Origin: Echinometra lucunter
Lineage: Eukaryota > Echinodermata > Echinoidea > Camarodonta > Echinometridae
DNA length: 64,000 nt
Assembly: GCA_029962745.1 (NCBI GenBank)
Contig: CM057153.1
Span: forward strand, 5,160,987-5,224,986
Reading direction: 5' to 3'
The notes under the pieces were generated by a model. The model did no database searches, had not been told where the DNA came from, and saw nothing but the letters and a program-made list of their open reading frames with translations. A program made the position numbers and the translations under genes. Below, piece after piece: positions 1-11,500 of the stretch. How positions within the stretch are numbered: position 1 is the stretch's first letter; every line of letters starts with the position of its first letter.

Positions 1-1616
1 TGACCAGCTCAGTCGCTTTGCTCCCTTGCTTTTGAGCTTCTTCGAAAATTTTTACGCGTCTTGCCCCCCCCCCGGAAAAAATTTCTGCGTACGGCCCTGT
101 TCGTGGGGGTATACTCCCCAGACTCCCTGGCCCAGTCCGTCTCAATATGATCATCACCATCAACAATATCATTAGCAGTAAGAGCGGCATCGTCATTTTC
201 TCTTTCTTCATCACATATTTTTTCTCGTGTTTCACAGTCCTGTTTAGTTTATATAGTCTTTGCTGTCATTCTTTTGTTTTAAGATACTCTAACTATGATA
301 AGAAAATACGAAACAATATCCCAAATTAAGCCCCTATAAAGCAAAAATGTTGGAAACGTGCACCTGGTCTCTAATTTAATCCAAAAGCTTATCTCGTGTA
401 CTAGAAAAATGAGATGCCTCCTATAATGGGGAAAAAAAAATTAAATCTTAAGGCGGTTCATCAATCCAGCCCTGGTGATGACCCAATTCTCTTGATGGTG
501 GTATGGAAAGGAAGAGGAGATGAGTATAATCTCCAGAAATATAGGTCGTAAATTGTGGGAAAAAGCCCTCGATATATACGAAGTGACATCACTATTGTTT
601 TCAACATATTAAGGGATAGTCGTAATTGAAACACTCGGGGTTGTTAGAGTTTGTCTCGCTTGGCGCATGAAGGAAACGAACCATTTTGTTTCATGGACAT
701 GAGGATGTATACTGCATGTATGAAGGAAAACCATATCAGTGTACAGTGTACAAGTCATCCATAGATTTGAAAAGAACAACCGTCTAATAATATGAAGTCA
801 TCTGATCATTAAAATGATAGGTCAGAAAAGTGAAAGTACATGAGTGAGAAAACTACATAACCGGAAGAGTATACGGAGAGTATTCCTTGAAATTAAAATG
901 GAATTATAATATTACTTCATAATCATTAATCTGTATAATCATGGAACTTATCAGCAGGATAATTCAGTCGTGATCATAAATTCGGGAAGCAATGATTTAT
1001 AAACACAATACCATATTTTCTCGGCTATGTTTCGCATTAGGCCTACATTCAAAGTCAAAGACAGAAAAAATCTGTTTCATAAATTATAATGTACTACGAT
1101 TTTAACAAGTATTTCATTTTCCCAGGATGAGCCTTCTGATGATTAAAGACTCAAAAGTCGTTTGAAAAAAATTAAAGTTTGAAAGATTTCAGTTGGAACT
1201 GCATAGCCATTTTCATTTAATTTCCAAGGGGCAGGGGACATTCCCCCCCCCCCCCCAATTTTTCAACCTCCTTTTTTTCTTCAAAAAATCCTAAAATTCC
1301 AACCCAGATCGTTCAATTTCAATTCTAAAAAGTGCAAAAGCTCCTTCGGGTGAGAGAGAGAATCTCCCTCCCACGTCCTTATACCCGCTCGGTCGCTTCT
1401 GTCCTTCACTTTCGTGTTCTCTCGAACATTGATCATATTCTTGCCCCCCCCCCCCAGAAAAAAAAAAAAATCATGCGTACCGCCTTGTTGCAGTTGAAAA
1501 AATGAACAACAACAACAAATGATAAGAAGTTACGGTTACCGTCGTAGACGGCGGTATATCATTTGCTTCACAAAAGCTTCATGAAATAATTATACAAGTG
1601 GAAAAACCGTAGCCAT

Positions 1617-1648
<32 letters not shown>

Positions 1649-2184
1649 GTACTATTTGAAAAACTGTTTTTCAATATACTTCGATCACCGGAACATGCGG
1701 GCACCAACACTAACTTGACCCGATTCTAAAGTGAAATTGACTTGAATTCTTGTAAAAGTTTTGTGCATTTTTACTAGAACTCTGGTCATTTTCACTAAGA
1801 ATCTAGTCAAATTTGACCAATGTTGCTCGTGGGATCCAGTGATCTAGCCAAATTATTTTGCTAGAATCTGGTCATTTTTACTAGAATTGCGTTAACTTGA
1901 CTAGAATAGTTTTTGTTCTCACATGGTCGTATGTTAACTTTACAGAGTCATTTTTTCTAGAATCATGGTGTCAGAATCTAGCCGAATCCAGCTGGAGCCC
2001 GTCTGATCAGGTAATCTACCGACAAATGTGACTAGTTTGTTTCCATAGTGCATTTAATCGTCTTTCTGGGGGAAAAAGGAGTCCACCATCCATACTGAAG
2101 AGAGAGAGAAAAAAAAAAAGAAGAAAAGAGAGGAAGAAAAGTAGCCTATGGGGAAGAGAGGGCTGGGTCATGGAACTATTTAGG
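1..2184. other. upstream intergenic DNA with repeat fragments
   Basis: No convincing coding sequence is visible. Short ORFs here have no recognisable motifs. The segments near 10-110 and 1380-1490 resemble one another: both read from a CTCGGTCGCTT-like start through an exact C-run into A-rich sequence and a CTGCGTAC/CATGCGTAC motif, so they are probably fragments of one dispersed repeat. There is a C-run near 1242-1256 and a T-run at about 1618-1645. Between 1690 and 2000 the motif TAGAATCTGGTC and variants recur in degenerate form. Confidence 0.6.
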
Positions 2185-3327
2185 CAGTGTATACAGCCAC
2201 ACGCGTGTGTCTTTACCTTACGACCACACGCGTGTGGTTGTATCCACAGCATCGACATGAGGATACAGTCACACTCAACTGAATTCCCACTTATACTCTG
2301 CGCCGCTACAGCTATCGCTAGTGTGTATGTATGCACTGCACAAGCGATGTGTAAATCTGTTGCCAAACCCCAAAATTTGGATCGTCACGAAGGTTTTATC
2401 TCTTGAAATTCACTGAAATACAAACAATATTTATATTATATTGACTGGCCTTGAGGGGAATATCGAAAATGTTGCCCGCAAAATGAATCATATTGTCCCG
2501 AGTCGAAGACGAGGGCAATATGGATCTTTTAAGGGCAACATTTTCGATATTCCCCGAAAGTAGAGCCAGTCAATATAATTATTATTACCTACAGCTATAG
2601 GATGATGCATAATTCAAGCCTATCATTTTGTAGCAATGACAAACATGTCTGCTAATTGCCTGTCCGTCCCTCTGATTTTAGCTTATTCAGGCAGGTATGT
2701 AATCCTGGCTAAGCGATTGTGACGTAAATAGTTACCTCGCGTATTCATCGTTTTTAACCTCTATCGCGTACACAATACTGCGTGTTTGCACTTTGCTAAA
2801 TGCGCGCTTATACAAGAAAGGTGGAATATGGATATTATGGACCGATAATTTAGTACACAGGCGCAATAGGAAAATGACAAATTTCGCGGAGGAGGGGAAT
2901 ATGAATATTATTACCCTAGTCATTCAGCTGAGCCCTGGCTGAACCATTGTGACGTATTTTGTGTTGAGTGAATCAATTAGACAGACAAAATACGCGCTTA
3001 TATCTTGTCTCCAAAATGCCTCATTCAGGTAATAATGTACTATATTGTCACCTGCTTGCTGACCAGAAGAGAATGAAGTGAAAATATTGTTTGTATAATA
3101 AGTGAAATCGAGAGATAAAACCTTCGTAACGATTCAAGTTTTGCAAGTTGCAACACATGAATACACATCGCTTGTGCAGTGCAGTGCACACTAGCGATAG
3201 CTGTCGCGGCACAGACTTCAAGTGGGAATTCAGACAAGTGTGGCTGTATCCTCATATCGATGCTGTGGATACAACCACACGCGTGTGGCCGTAAGGTAAA
3301 GACACACGCGTGTGGCTGTATACACTG
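2185..3327. mobile_element. TIR-bearing element with ends CAGTG...CACTG
   Basis: The two ends are long inverted copies of each other. The left end (2185-2390) begins CAGTGTATACAGCCACACGC, and the right end (about 3140-3327) is its complement ending GCTGTATACACTG. Both arms contain the palindrome CCACACGCGTGTGG and a TACCTTACG motif in mirror order. The interior has no transposase-like ORF, so this would be a non-autonomous DNA transposon. I could not find a clear target-site duplication, so the family (hAT-like, from the CAGTG ends) is only a guess. Confidence 0.6.
2437..2577. repeat. palindromic foldback inside the CAGTG element
   Basis: Left arm ATATTGACTGGCC with GGGGAATATCGAAAATGTTG is mirrored by CAACATTTTCGATATTCCCC and GCCAGTCAATAT, separated by a loop of roughly 50 bases. 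It is probably a small nested MITE. Confidence 0.75.
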
Positions 3328-4293
3328 TCATGCCGGCGGTACGTCTTGCTGGCTTGCTGCCCCCCCCCCCCCCCCAATCACCTGACGATGTAGAATAAAC
3401 ATCCCCCTAAAATGCATATTGATAAAATAGTAAATAATTACGCCAATTTCAGGCTTGTCAGAATCCCGGGTCAGAATTGGTGAAAAGTAGGTAGCTGCAT
3501 CCCTAGCATCCTAGAATGTGTTCTCGACTGGGATACATCACAGAGTTATTAAATCCGGTATGTAACTCTATGGCCATGGGATACATTGTTCTGTTTTCAG
3601 TATTATTTTGTTTCGTATTTTTGCATTTTTGCAATTGATTTCTTTGAAAATCAGACAAGAAAAAATAAACCTACATTACAAATCATCATGACAAAACAAT
3701 AAATACATTGAAATTTGGGATATTTTTTCGTATTTTCTTATCATAGTTAGAGTATCATCATTGTAAATTTTATCTTTAATAGAACAAAATGTTTTTACTG
3801 AAAGGAGACTAACTTAACCCGCACGCGCGCTATCGATATCGCTATATCGCTAGCGCTATATATTATTATGCGGTGCTTGTCAATGGCGTCCAAGTGGATG
3901 TGGGTCATTTAATAGCCGTTATCCTTGCCGTATTTTAAGCTCAGTTTTAGGACTTCTTGGAGATTTAGCCGAAATTACCATCCGCCGGAATGTATAGCAG
4001 CTTTTAAGAATATAAATGGACGGTTATAGTGTGAATTAGGAGGTTAATACCTCCTTTTTCGGCTGCTATTTTTGTCTCCGAAAGCTGCACTGCACTGCAC
4101 TATACCGCCTGTCGCGCGCCGGTAACAAAGCCGGGAAGGAAAAAGTTCGCTCATTCATCAGCTCAGATCAGGTCCGAACTCGACTCGACATTTGGAACTT
4201 CGTGAAGGGAAAAGCCGTACGTTTGCTTGTGCTTGTGCTTACACGCCCGACCGGACTGCAGCGTTTTAGAGTGCAAAGTTACAAACTGCAAAG
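3328..4293 (+). promoter_or_regulatory. probable topoisomerase II promoter and 5' UTR region
   Basis: This stretch lies immediately upstream of the first coding exon. From about 3815 to 4290 it becomes richer in CpG than the surrounding DNA, as expected for a housekeeping promoter. No TATA box at a convincing distance was seen and the transcription start cannot be fixed from sequence alone. An in-frame stop (TAG, 4267-4269) precedes the start codon, which supports ATG 4294 as the first codon of the reading frame. A C-run lies near 3361-3376. Confidence 0.4.
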
Positions 4294-5588
4294 ATGGCAA
4301 GTGATGGTCATGATGGTGGAGTTGGAGACTTGAAATGGGTGGTACGTAGCTCTAACGTGTTCTGACAATGACTGAAGTTGTTTAATTTTGTTGCAAGCTG
4401 TGTGTGTGGGAATATGAAAATTGAAAGGGACTCTGTCGGACACTAAATAATACTGCAGATGCTTTAAACATTACATTAACATGATTAAGTTAGGCCCAAA
4501 AAGGAAAACAAAAAGAAAGAGAGAAAAATGGCAATCCTTCACTGTAATAATTTAGCGGGATATATATTATGCGGTAGGCCTACTACAATCAACGATATCA
4601 GTGGATATGGAGGCAATTCCCAGCAGCCCTACAGAAATTATGTTTACAGTTTGTTCAGTCTCAGTGCCATGTTCTCCAATAATTGTACCAGTAGATTGTC
4701 TAGATACTATCGCATTCGTGTGACTGCGAGTGTTAATTTTGTTTTTGAAAGTGATTCTGATCAGTGCATTACGTAGCATTCCGCATTACAACAATTGCAA
4801 ACTAAAGTGCAAGATGTGAGGGAAACATCGCATTCTTGTGAGTGGAACCCCAGATGTATGATGTAGCTGTATGAGCTTAATTTTTGTATTATATTGAGCT
4901 GTATGAGCTTGGTAAGATATATCTGACATTACATCTAGCAGTACATGGCTGCTATTTCAGAGAGTGCATGATAAACAAAGACACACAGCAGTAAAGCAAT
5001 GCCTGGGCCTGGTAATGCTGCAGACCACCTTCAGAGTTTGCAAACTATTTAATCAAATTATTGATCATGTAGTACAATTTCAAAAATATCAAGCAATATT
5101 TTTAAAAGTAGAAATGGTAGCGTTCACCCTACCTTCCACATGATTGCATTCACGGTATAATGATGATTAGCATCTGAATACTTTGACCTCCAGGCTCCAG
5201 CATTGGCGGTACAAAATGTGCTAGATAAACATATGTAGTGCTCATTAAAATAGGGGAATGCTGTGATGCTAAAAATTTAGTGCGCTAATTACAGGCCCCC
5301 ATCATAGGTTACAAATTACAAATGTACACATTTCAGAATTCTTTGTCTAAATCTATACAGACTTTGTTTGACAAAGAGAAGGAGAAGGCAAAGGCTGCAA
5401 AACCAGCTCCAAAGAAAGAGCCTGTTGATGATGGCTTCCCAGATTTTCCAGAGAGTGGTGGTGGAGATGGAAAACCTGGTGGGAAGAAGAAGCTGTCTGT
5501 GGAGCGCATCTATCAGAAAAAAACTCAGTTGGAGCATATCTTGATCCGTCCAGACACGTACATAGGGTCTGTGGAACCAGTCACGGAA
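4294..5588 (+). CDS. TOP2: TOP2 exons 1-2: N-terminal extension and start of ATPase
   Basis: Exon 1 is 4294-4341 (16 codons, donor GTACGT) and exon 2 is 5337-5588 (84 codons, acceptor TTTCAG). Both introns are phase 0. Exon 2 holds a charged linker ([17 protein letters not shown], then an acidic and glycine-rich stretch) before the conserved [17 protein letters not shown] start of the ATPase fold. About 70 residues therefore precede the conserved core, somewhat more than in human TOP2A. Exon 1 is supported by its start codon, donor and phase only, and is the least certain exon. Confidence 0.85.
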
Positions 5589-8500
5589 GTGAGTAGCAAT
5601 AACATTTAAAAAAACTTAACATAGTAGTGGAAGACATGAAGGTTCTCTCTCATTGAATGTCAGCAGAATTTCTGCTCACCCAATTTAACATGTTGAATAC
5701 TAAGCCCAAGATAACTCGGACTAGGATCTATCTTGTGTTATAATAAAATCAAATAGTACTCAACAGGTTGAGCCAGGAAAATGCCATATTTATTCAAAAC
5801 ATTGAAACTCACATTCATGTAGCCAAAGTTACAGAAGTGCTTAACATATCAGTTAAAATAACTCTGTTCGTGATACATGTCGAGAAAAAGATTTCTTGCC
5901 CCAGAGCCATCAAGAATTCAGGAGATATTTTCAATTTATTTTCATTACTTTTTCATTACTTTTTCACCCAGGCCCTTTGAATTTTCTCACCCTTTCCTAC
6001 CTGTAGATCAGCAAGTAATACATATCATTTTTGTGCCCCAAAATCTTTGCCCTTTGCCAGGAACGTTTACCCTTTGCAACAGGTGAATGTATGTAAGATA
6101 CCCTACATAGGTCTATTTACAGAGTGTAGCAAACTATTATTTTGCCATTAAAAAAGGCTCATGAGCATTGGTATGTATGCTAATTAAATATTTGTTGTTT
6201 TATTGTTTTACTTAGACGATGTGGGTGGTAGATGACGGGGTTATGGTGAACAGAGATATAACCTATGTACCAGGCCTCTACAAGATCTTTGATGAAATTC
6301 TAGGTGAGTTCAGTCAGGAATGAAATGTTTGATATAGCATGATATTTCATTAGATTGGAAGTTAATGCAAATTAAGAGTATTTCTTCTTACTTATGTTGA
6401 GCTGTTGTTCTTTTCCTAATGAACAGCTCTGGCTTTTGTGCCACTTGTTGTTTGACATGTCAGAGGTAGGGCAAGACTACCTTTTTTTTTTGTGTGTGTG
6501 TGTGTTTCTTTTTATTTTTACTCATGTAGGCTTATGTTCACTTACATATTATGAATTCATTATTTTGACAGTGAATGCAGCCGACAACAAGCAGAGAGAT
6601 CCAAACATGAACTGTATTAAAATCACATTAGACAAGTAAGTAACAAAACTAGTTGCTCACATCAAAACAAATAGCAAGAATATAATGGATTAGAAAACAT
6701 GGTTCTCTTGTCCATTCATTATTTGCTTCTGCCAATTTAGTAGTATACTTTTATTCTTCTTGTAGTACATTATACACATGAGTAGTGAAACTTCATAGTA
6801 ACATTTTCAATACAAATAGAGACAAATATGTAAATCTGTGCTTCTTAAATGTTGTCATTTTATTTTATTTTTTTATGTTTTTAGTTCCAGGTTATGCTTG
6901 GTTGAGTTTGTAATGCTTCAAATTGTAATCTATAGAGATTCTTAGACCATAGCAAAACTTGCAAATAGGATGTTGTACATTAAGAGTTGAATGAAAATTG
7001 CAGACTGTAGTCTGTTTTCAGTATGTTATTTGTATTGTCATAATGATGATAATGAAACTCAAGGCTCACTCAAAGGAAAAGTTATAATGATAATAATGAA
7101 ACTCAAGGCTCACTCAAAGGAAAAGTTATAATGATAATAATGAAACTCAAGGCTCACTCAAAGGAAAAGTTATAATGATAATAATGAAACTCAAGGCTCA
7201 CTCAAAGGAAAAGTTATAATGATAATAATGAAACTCAAGGCTCACTCATAGGAAAAGTTATCTTTCCCTGGAATTTTCCAGTCTGGCATTGTAGTTTGAT
7301 GATGTTCTTTCCTTTCCTGTTTGATGCATTACAGAGAGCAGAATCTGATCAGCATCTGGAACAATGGAAAGGGTATCCCGGTGGTGGAGCACAAGGGAGA
7401 GAAGATGTTCGTACCAGAAATGATCTTCGGCCATCTCCTCACCTCCAGCAATTATGATGATGAGGAGAAGAAAGTCACAGGTCGGTTGATAAGCTGGTTG
7501 AAATAATGAATTTGGGGGCGATGGTGGTGGTGGTGGTGATGGTGATGCTGCTGTTGCTGCTAATGGTGATGATGATGATAATGATTTGATGACGATGATT
7601 ATGGTGATGATTCTGATTAGATTATGATGATGATTATGATGATGATGATGATGATGGTGATAATAGTGATGATTATGAAGATGATGATGATGATGGTGAT
7701 AATAGTGATGATTATGATGATGATGATGGTGATAATAGTGATGATTATTATGATGATAATGATGATGGTGATAATAGTGATGATTCTGATTTTGATGATG
7801 ATGATGATCAGATTATGATGATGGTGATGATGAGAAGAAGGAAAAGGTAAATTGTGAAACTGATGAAATCCTACAGGAAACTTGTGAGATGGTACTGAAA
7901 TGGAATTGAGGTACATTTTTTTTGAAAGGGTCCATTTGCATGAGAAAAGAATGAACTAAAAAAACTCCTTGCAATTGAGATTCAAATGTTTGTAATGAAT
8001 GCTGCTATTGAGGAAGAATTTGATACTTTTGAATAGAAAGCCTGCTTAGGACCTAGCTGGTTTATATCAAGGAAATTGAATGTGATGTACAATATGATTC
8101 TGCAATTTTTTTCCTTGAAAGGTGGCCGAAATGGGTATGGAGCTAAACTGTGTAATATCTTCAGCACAAAGTTCACTGTGGTGACAGCTTGTAAGGAATA
8201 CAAGAAGAAATTCAAACAGGTAAGCATTTACATAGTCCTCATTAAGAGGACAAATATACATAAAGGAAAAACTAATTTGATAGATACAGCTGATATCCTA
8301 CCTTTCCTTCTTCAAAAGAAATCAGAGTGAATCAGTGTGTGAAACTTCTGACACATTCATTAAGTTCCCTTTATAGGATATAATGATAACCATTTTATAT
8401 TCGTACGAAGTGTGGTTCATTTCCTTATCTGTCATGCATATATTGGTTTCATGTTACCAGCCAGTTTCTGATAGATGCAACTAGTGTACAAACTTGCATA

Positions 8501-11500
8501 TATATATATATTGACACTTATGTGGCATTTTGACTATTTCATTTCATTCTCTTCAGTCATGGCATAACAACATGTCAAAGACGACCTCCCCAAAGATAAG
8601 CCCGTTTGATGGAAATGACTTCACGGAGGTGACCTTTAACCCTGACCTGTCAAAGTTCAAGATGACTGAGCTTGATGCGGACACCATGGCCCTGCTGACC
8701 CGCAGAGCATATGATCTTGCAGGATGCTGCAAAGGTGTCAAAGTCTTCTTGAATGGAAAACGTCTTCCTGTAAGTACTCAGTATGTACTCTTTTGCATTC
8801 TGTATATCACTATGAACATGACGGACAAAGAAAGCGGACAAAATAAACAGCCCTTCATTCTACCCTTCACAATGGTTCTGGTAGTCAAAAGAACATCCCT
8901 TCACTGCTATTGTCTAAAATATGTGGAACAGGTGTCACATGCATATTCACCTGGAACTACATGATTAAACATAATAGCTGTGAAGGGATGTTCTTTTGAC
9001 TACCAGAACCATTGTGAAGAGTAGAATGAGAGGTTGTTTTTTTTGTCTGCTTTCTTTGTCCGCCATGTTCATAGTGTATATTTTGTGCACTGAATATAAG
9101 AAACTTGCTCATTAAAAGTCTTGTGTCTTCCTCAAATTTGATGTTATTGTTTAATGTTCATGGCTCATTGTATTGAGTTTAAAATATTCGATGAGAAGGC
9201 AATGAGGTCAGTTTTTATATGCATTTGTCACGTCTCGTTTAAAAGATGCAGTAGTGGTAATTCTACAAGTTTATGCATTTGGCATGACTTAGGCTAAAAT
9301 TCTGACAACATTTTTGTAATTGTTACAAGCAGTCATAGAAAATGCAAATGCATATGCAGTGCTCCACACTAACTGTTTTGATAGGGAGTCCGGATTGAAA
9401 TTCCGTATTCTGCCCTGTGTTAAAATTGTTCAACTTTAGGGTCCGGACCTAAAATTTGGGGGGCCCCTGTGTCCTGGGTATCTGTTAATGTTAAGTCCAG
9501 GACTTTATGACTTCACTTGGAAAAACCCCCCAATATTTGGCATGGCATGGAATAAAAGCTCTCATCCATATACTGGATTTAGGGTTAAACACCCTTACTG
9601 ATATATGTTTGCAGGTGAATGGCTTTGAATCCTTTGTGAATATCTACATGGAAAGACTTGGGCTAAAATACTTCCAACATTAACTGTAACACAGAGTAAC
9701 ATGTAACTTTGTAACACAGAGTCATGAAAAATGTTGTGAATGTATTTAGGGTTATGCACACACAGCATTTTGTGTGGATTCATACATGTATATTTCATAT
9801 ATTTCTTTCAACATATTTGTCACCTATTTAGATGAAGTATGTAAACTGTTTCTTTATTGATATATGTTTGCAGGTGAATGGCTTCAAAGCCTATGTAGAT
9901 CTGTACATCAGAGACAAAGAAGATGACACTGGAACTCGTCTTAAGGTCGTTCATGAGCAGGTCAATCCTCGCTGGGAAGTGTGTGTCTGTCGGAGTGAAA
10001 AGGGCTTTCAACAAGTCAGCTTTGTCAACAGCATTGCTACAACAAAGGTTCGAGATTGTTGGGATATTGTTTATTACAAATCTCATGCTGTTTTTAAAGT
10101 TTTTGTGAAACAAAACCAAGTTATTCAAAGTTTTTAAATTAATACAACCTACAAATCCCAGATTACATTTTATGCTCTCATTTAATGGTCGATTGCTAGA
10201 CTATAATTGTTCAGTGTAACTTTTGGGGACATGCAGTTACTTGTTTTCTGTAAAGAATATGACTATTACTTCATGCAGTGTGTTAATAGTATTTTCTTTC
10301 TTTTTTGCACTCTTGTTTTCACTTTACTCATGAAGCTGAATTCATGGATACTTCATTGTTGCATTGTTTGTTTTATTTGTTTGTTTTTAATCCAGGGTGG
10401 ACGCCATGTAGACTACATTGCAGATCAAGTGGTGAATCAAATGATACAGACAGTGAAGAAGAAGAACAAAGGGGGTATCAATATCAAACCTTTCCAGGTA
10501 AGAAGACTTCTCTTTCTTCACCCTCATCTTCATTTTCGTGTCCCACCATCTGTTACTCAATTTTCATGCTCTTAACATGTATTAGGTCGGTTTATTAAAT
10601 CTGAAGCCACCATCGGGGCAAAATCGGGAATGTGTTTGGATGCTCATTGCTTCACTGTTTTCTCTTCCTGCAGGTGAAAAGTCATATCTGGGTGTTTATC
10701 AACTGCCTCATAGAGAATCCATCCTTTGATTCACAAACCAAGGAGAACATGACTCTCCAAGTCAAGAAGTTTGGCTCCACGTGTAAACTCAGCGAGAAGT
10801 TCTTCAAAGCAGTGAGTTCAGGCCCCCCCCCCTCCCCCCTTTCATTGTTTTTTGTTCACAGTTGACTTCCATGAAAATTTTTATGCCTCCGCCCACCGTA
10901 GGTGGTTGCCGGAGGCATTATTCACATATGTTATTTAAAGCAATAAAGATAAATTATTTTCCCTCCTCTTTCCATATTTGTTGTTCTTCACCGACATGGA
11001 AATTTCACACCTGTGTTTGAAAAATGTATCTCTGAAAGTTACAACTTGTCCATGTAGCTGTGAAAAACTAATGGTTGATTTCCTGCCACCCTGTATAATA
11101 TGACTTCTCAATATTTCTGCGAAAGCTAATCAAGTTTAGTTTAGTTGAATTTTATTCTTAAATGTACACATTAAATGCTGAACTGAACTCCTCAAGAAGC
11201 CATTCAGGTTTTATTGATCATCTTACAGATTCATTATTTTGAAGATTTGCTACAGACCATTAACCATTTCCATGCCATGAATGGTAAATCCTGCTCAAGA
11301 ATAAATAGCATTTCACATTTAATGATTATTCAAATTGGTTTCTTCTGAATTTCAGGCTTCCAACTGTGGAATAGTGGAAAATATCCTGTCATGGATGAAA
11401 TTCAAGGCTCAGGTACAGAACAAGCATTTTATTCATCTGTTTGTTTATTTTTTATCAGTAAAAGGTACGAAATGGAGTGATTTTCAGTTAACTTTGAAAT

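Noticed and set aside
2016..2406. overlapping ORFs on both strands, with similar ones at 3040-3385
   Set aside because: They translate the two inverted arms of the CAGTG element and have no conserved domain.
7617..7916. 99- and 64-residue ORFs made of Ile or Met repeats
   Set aside because: They are translations of the (GAT)n microsatellite in TOP2 intron 5.
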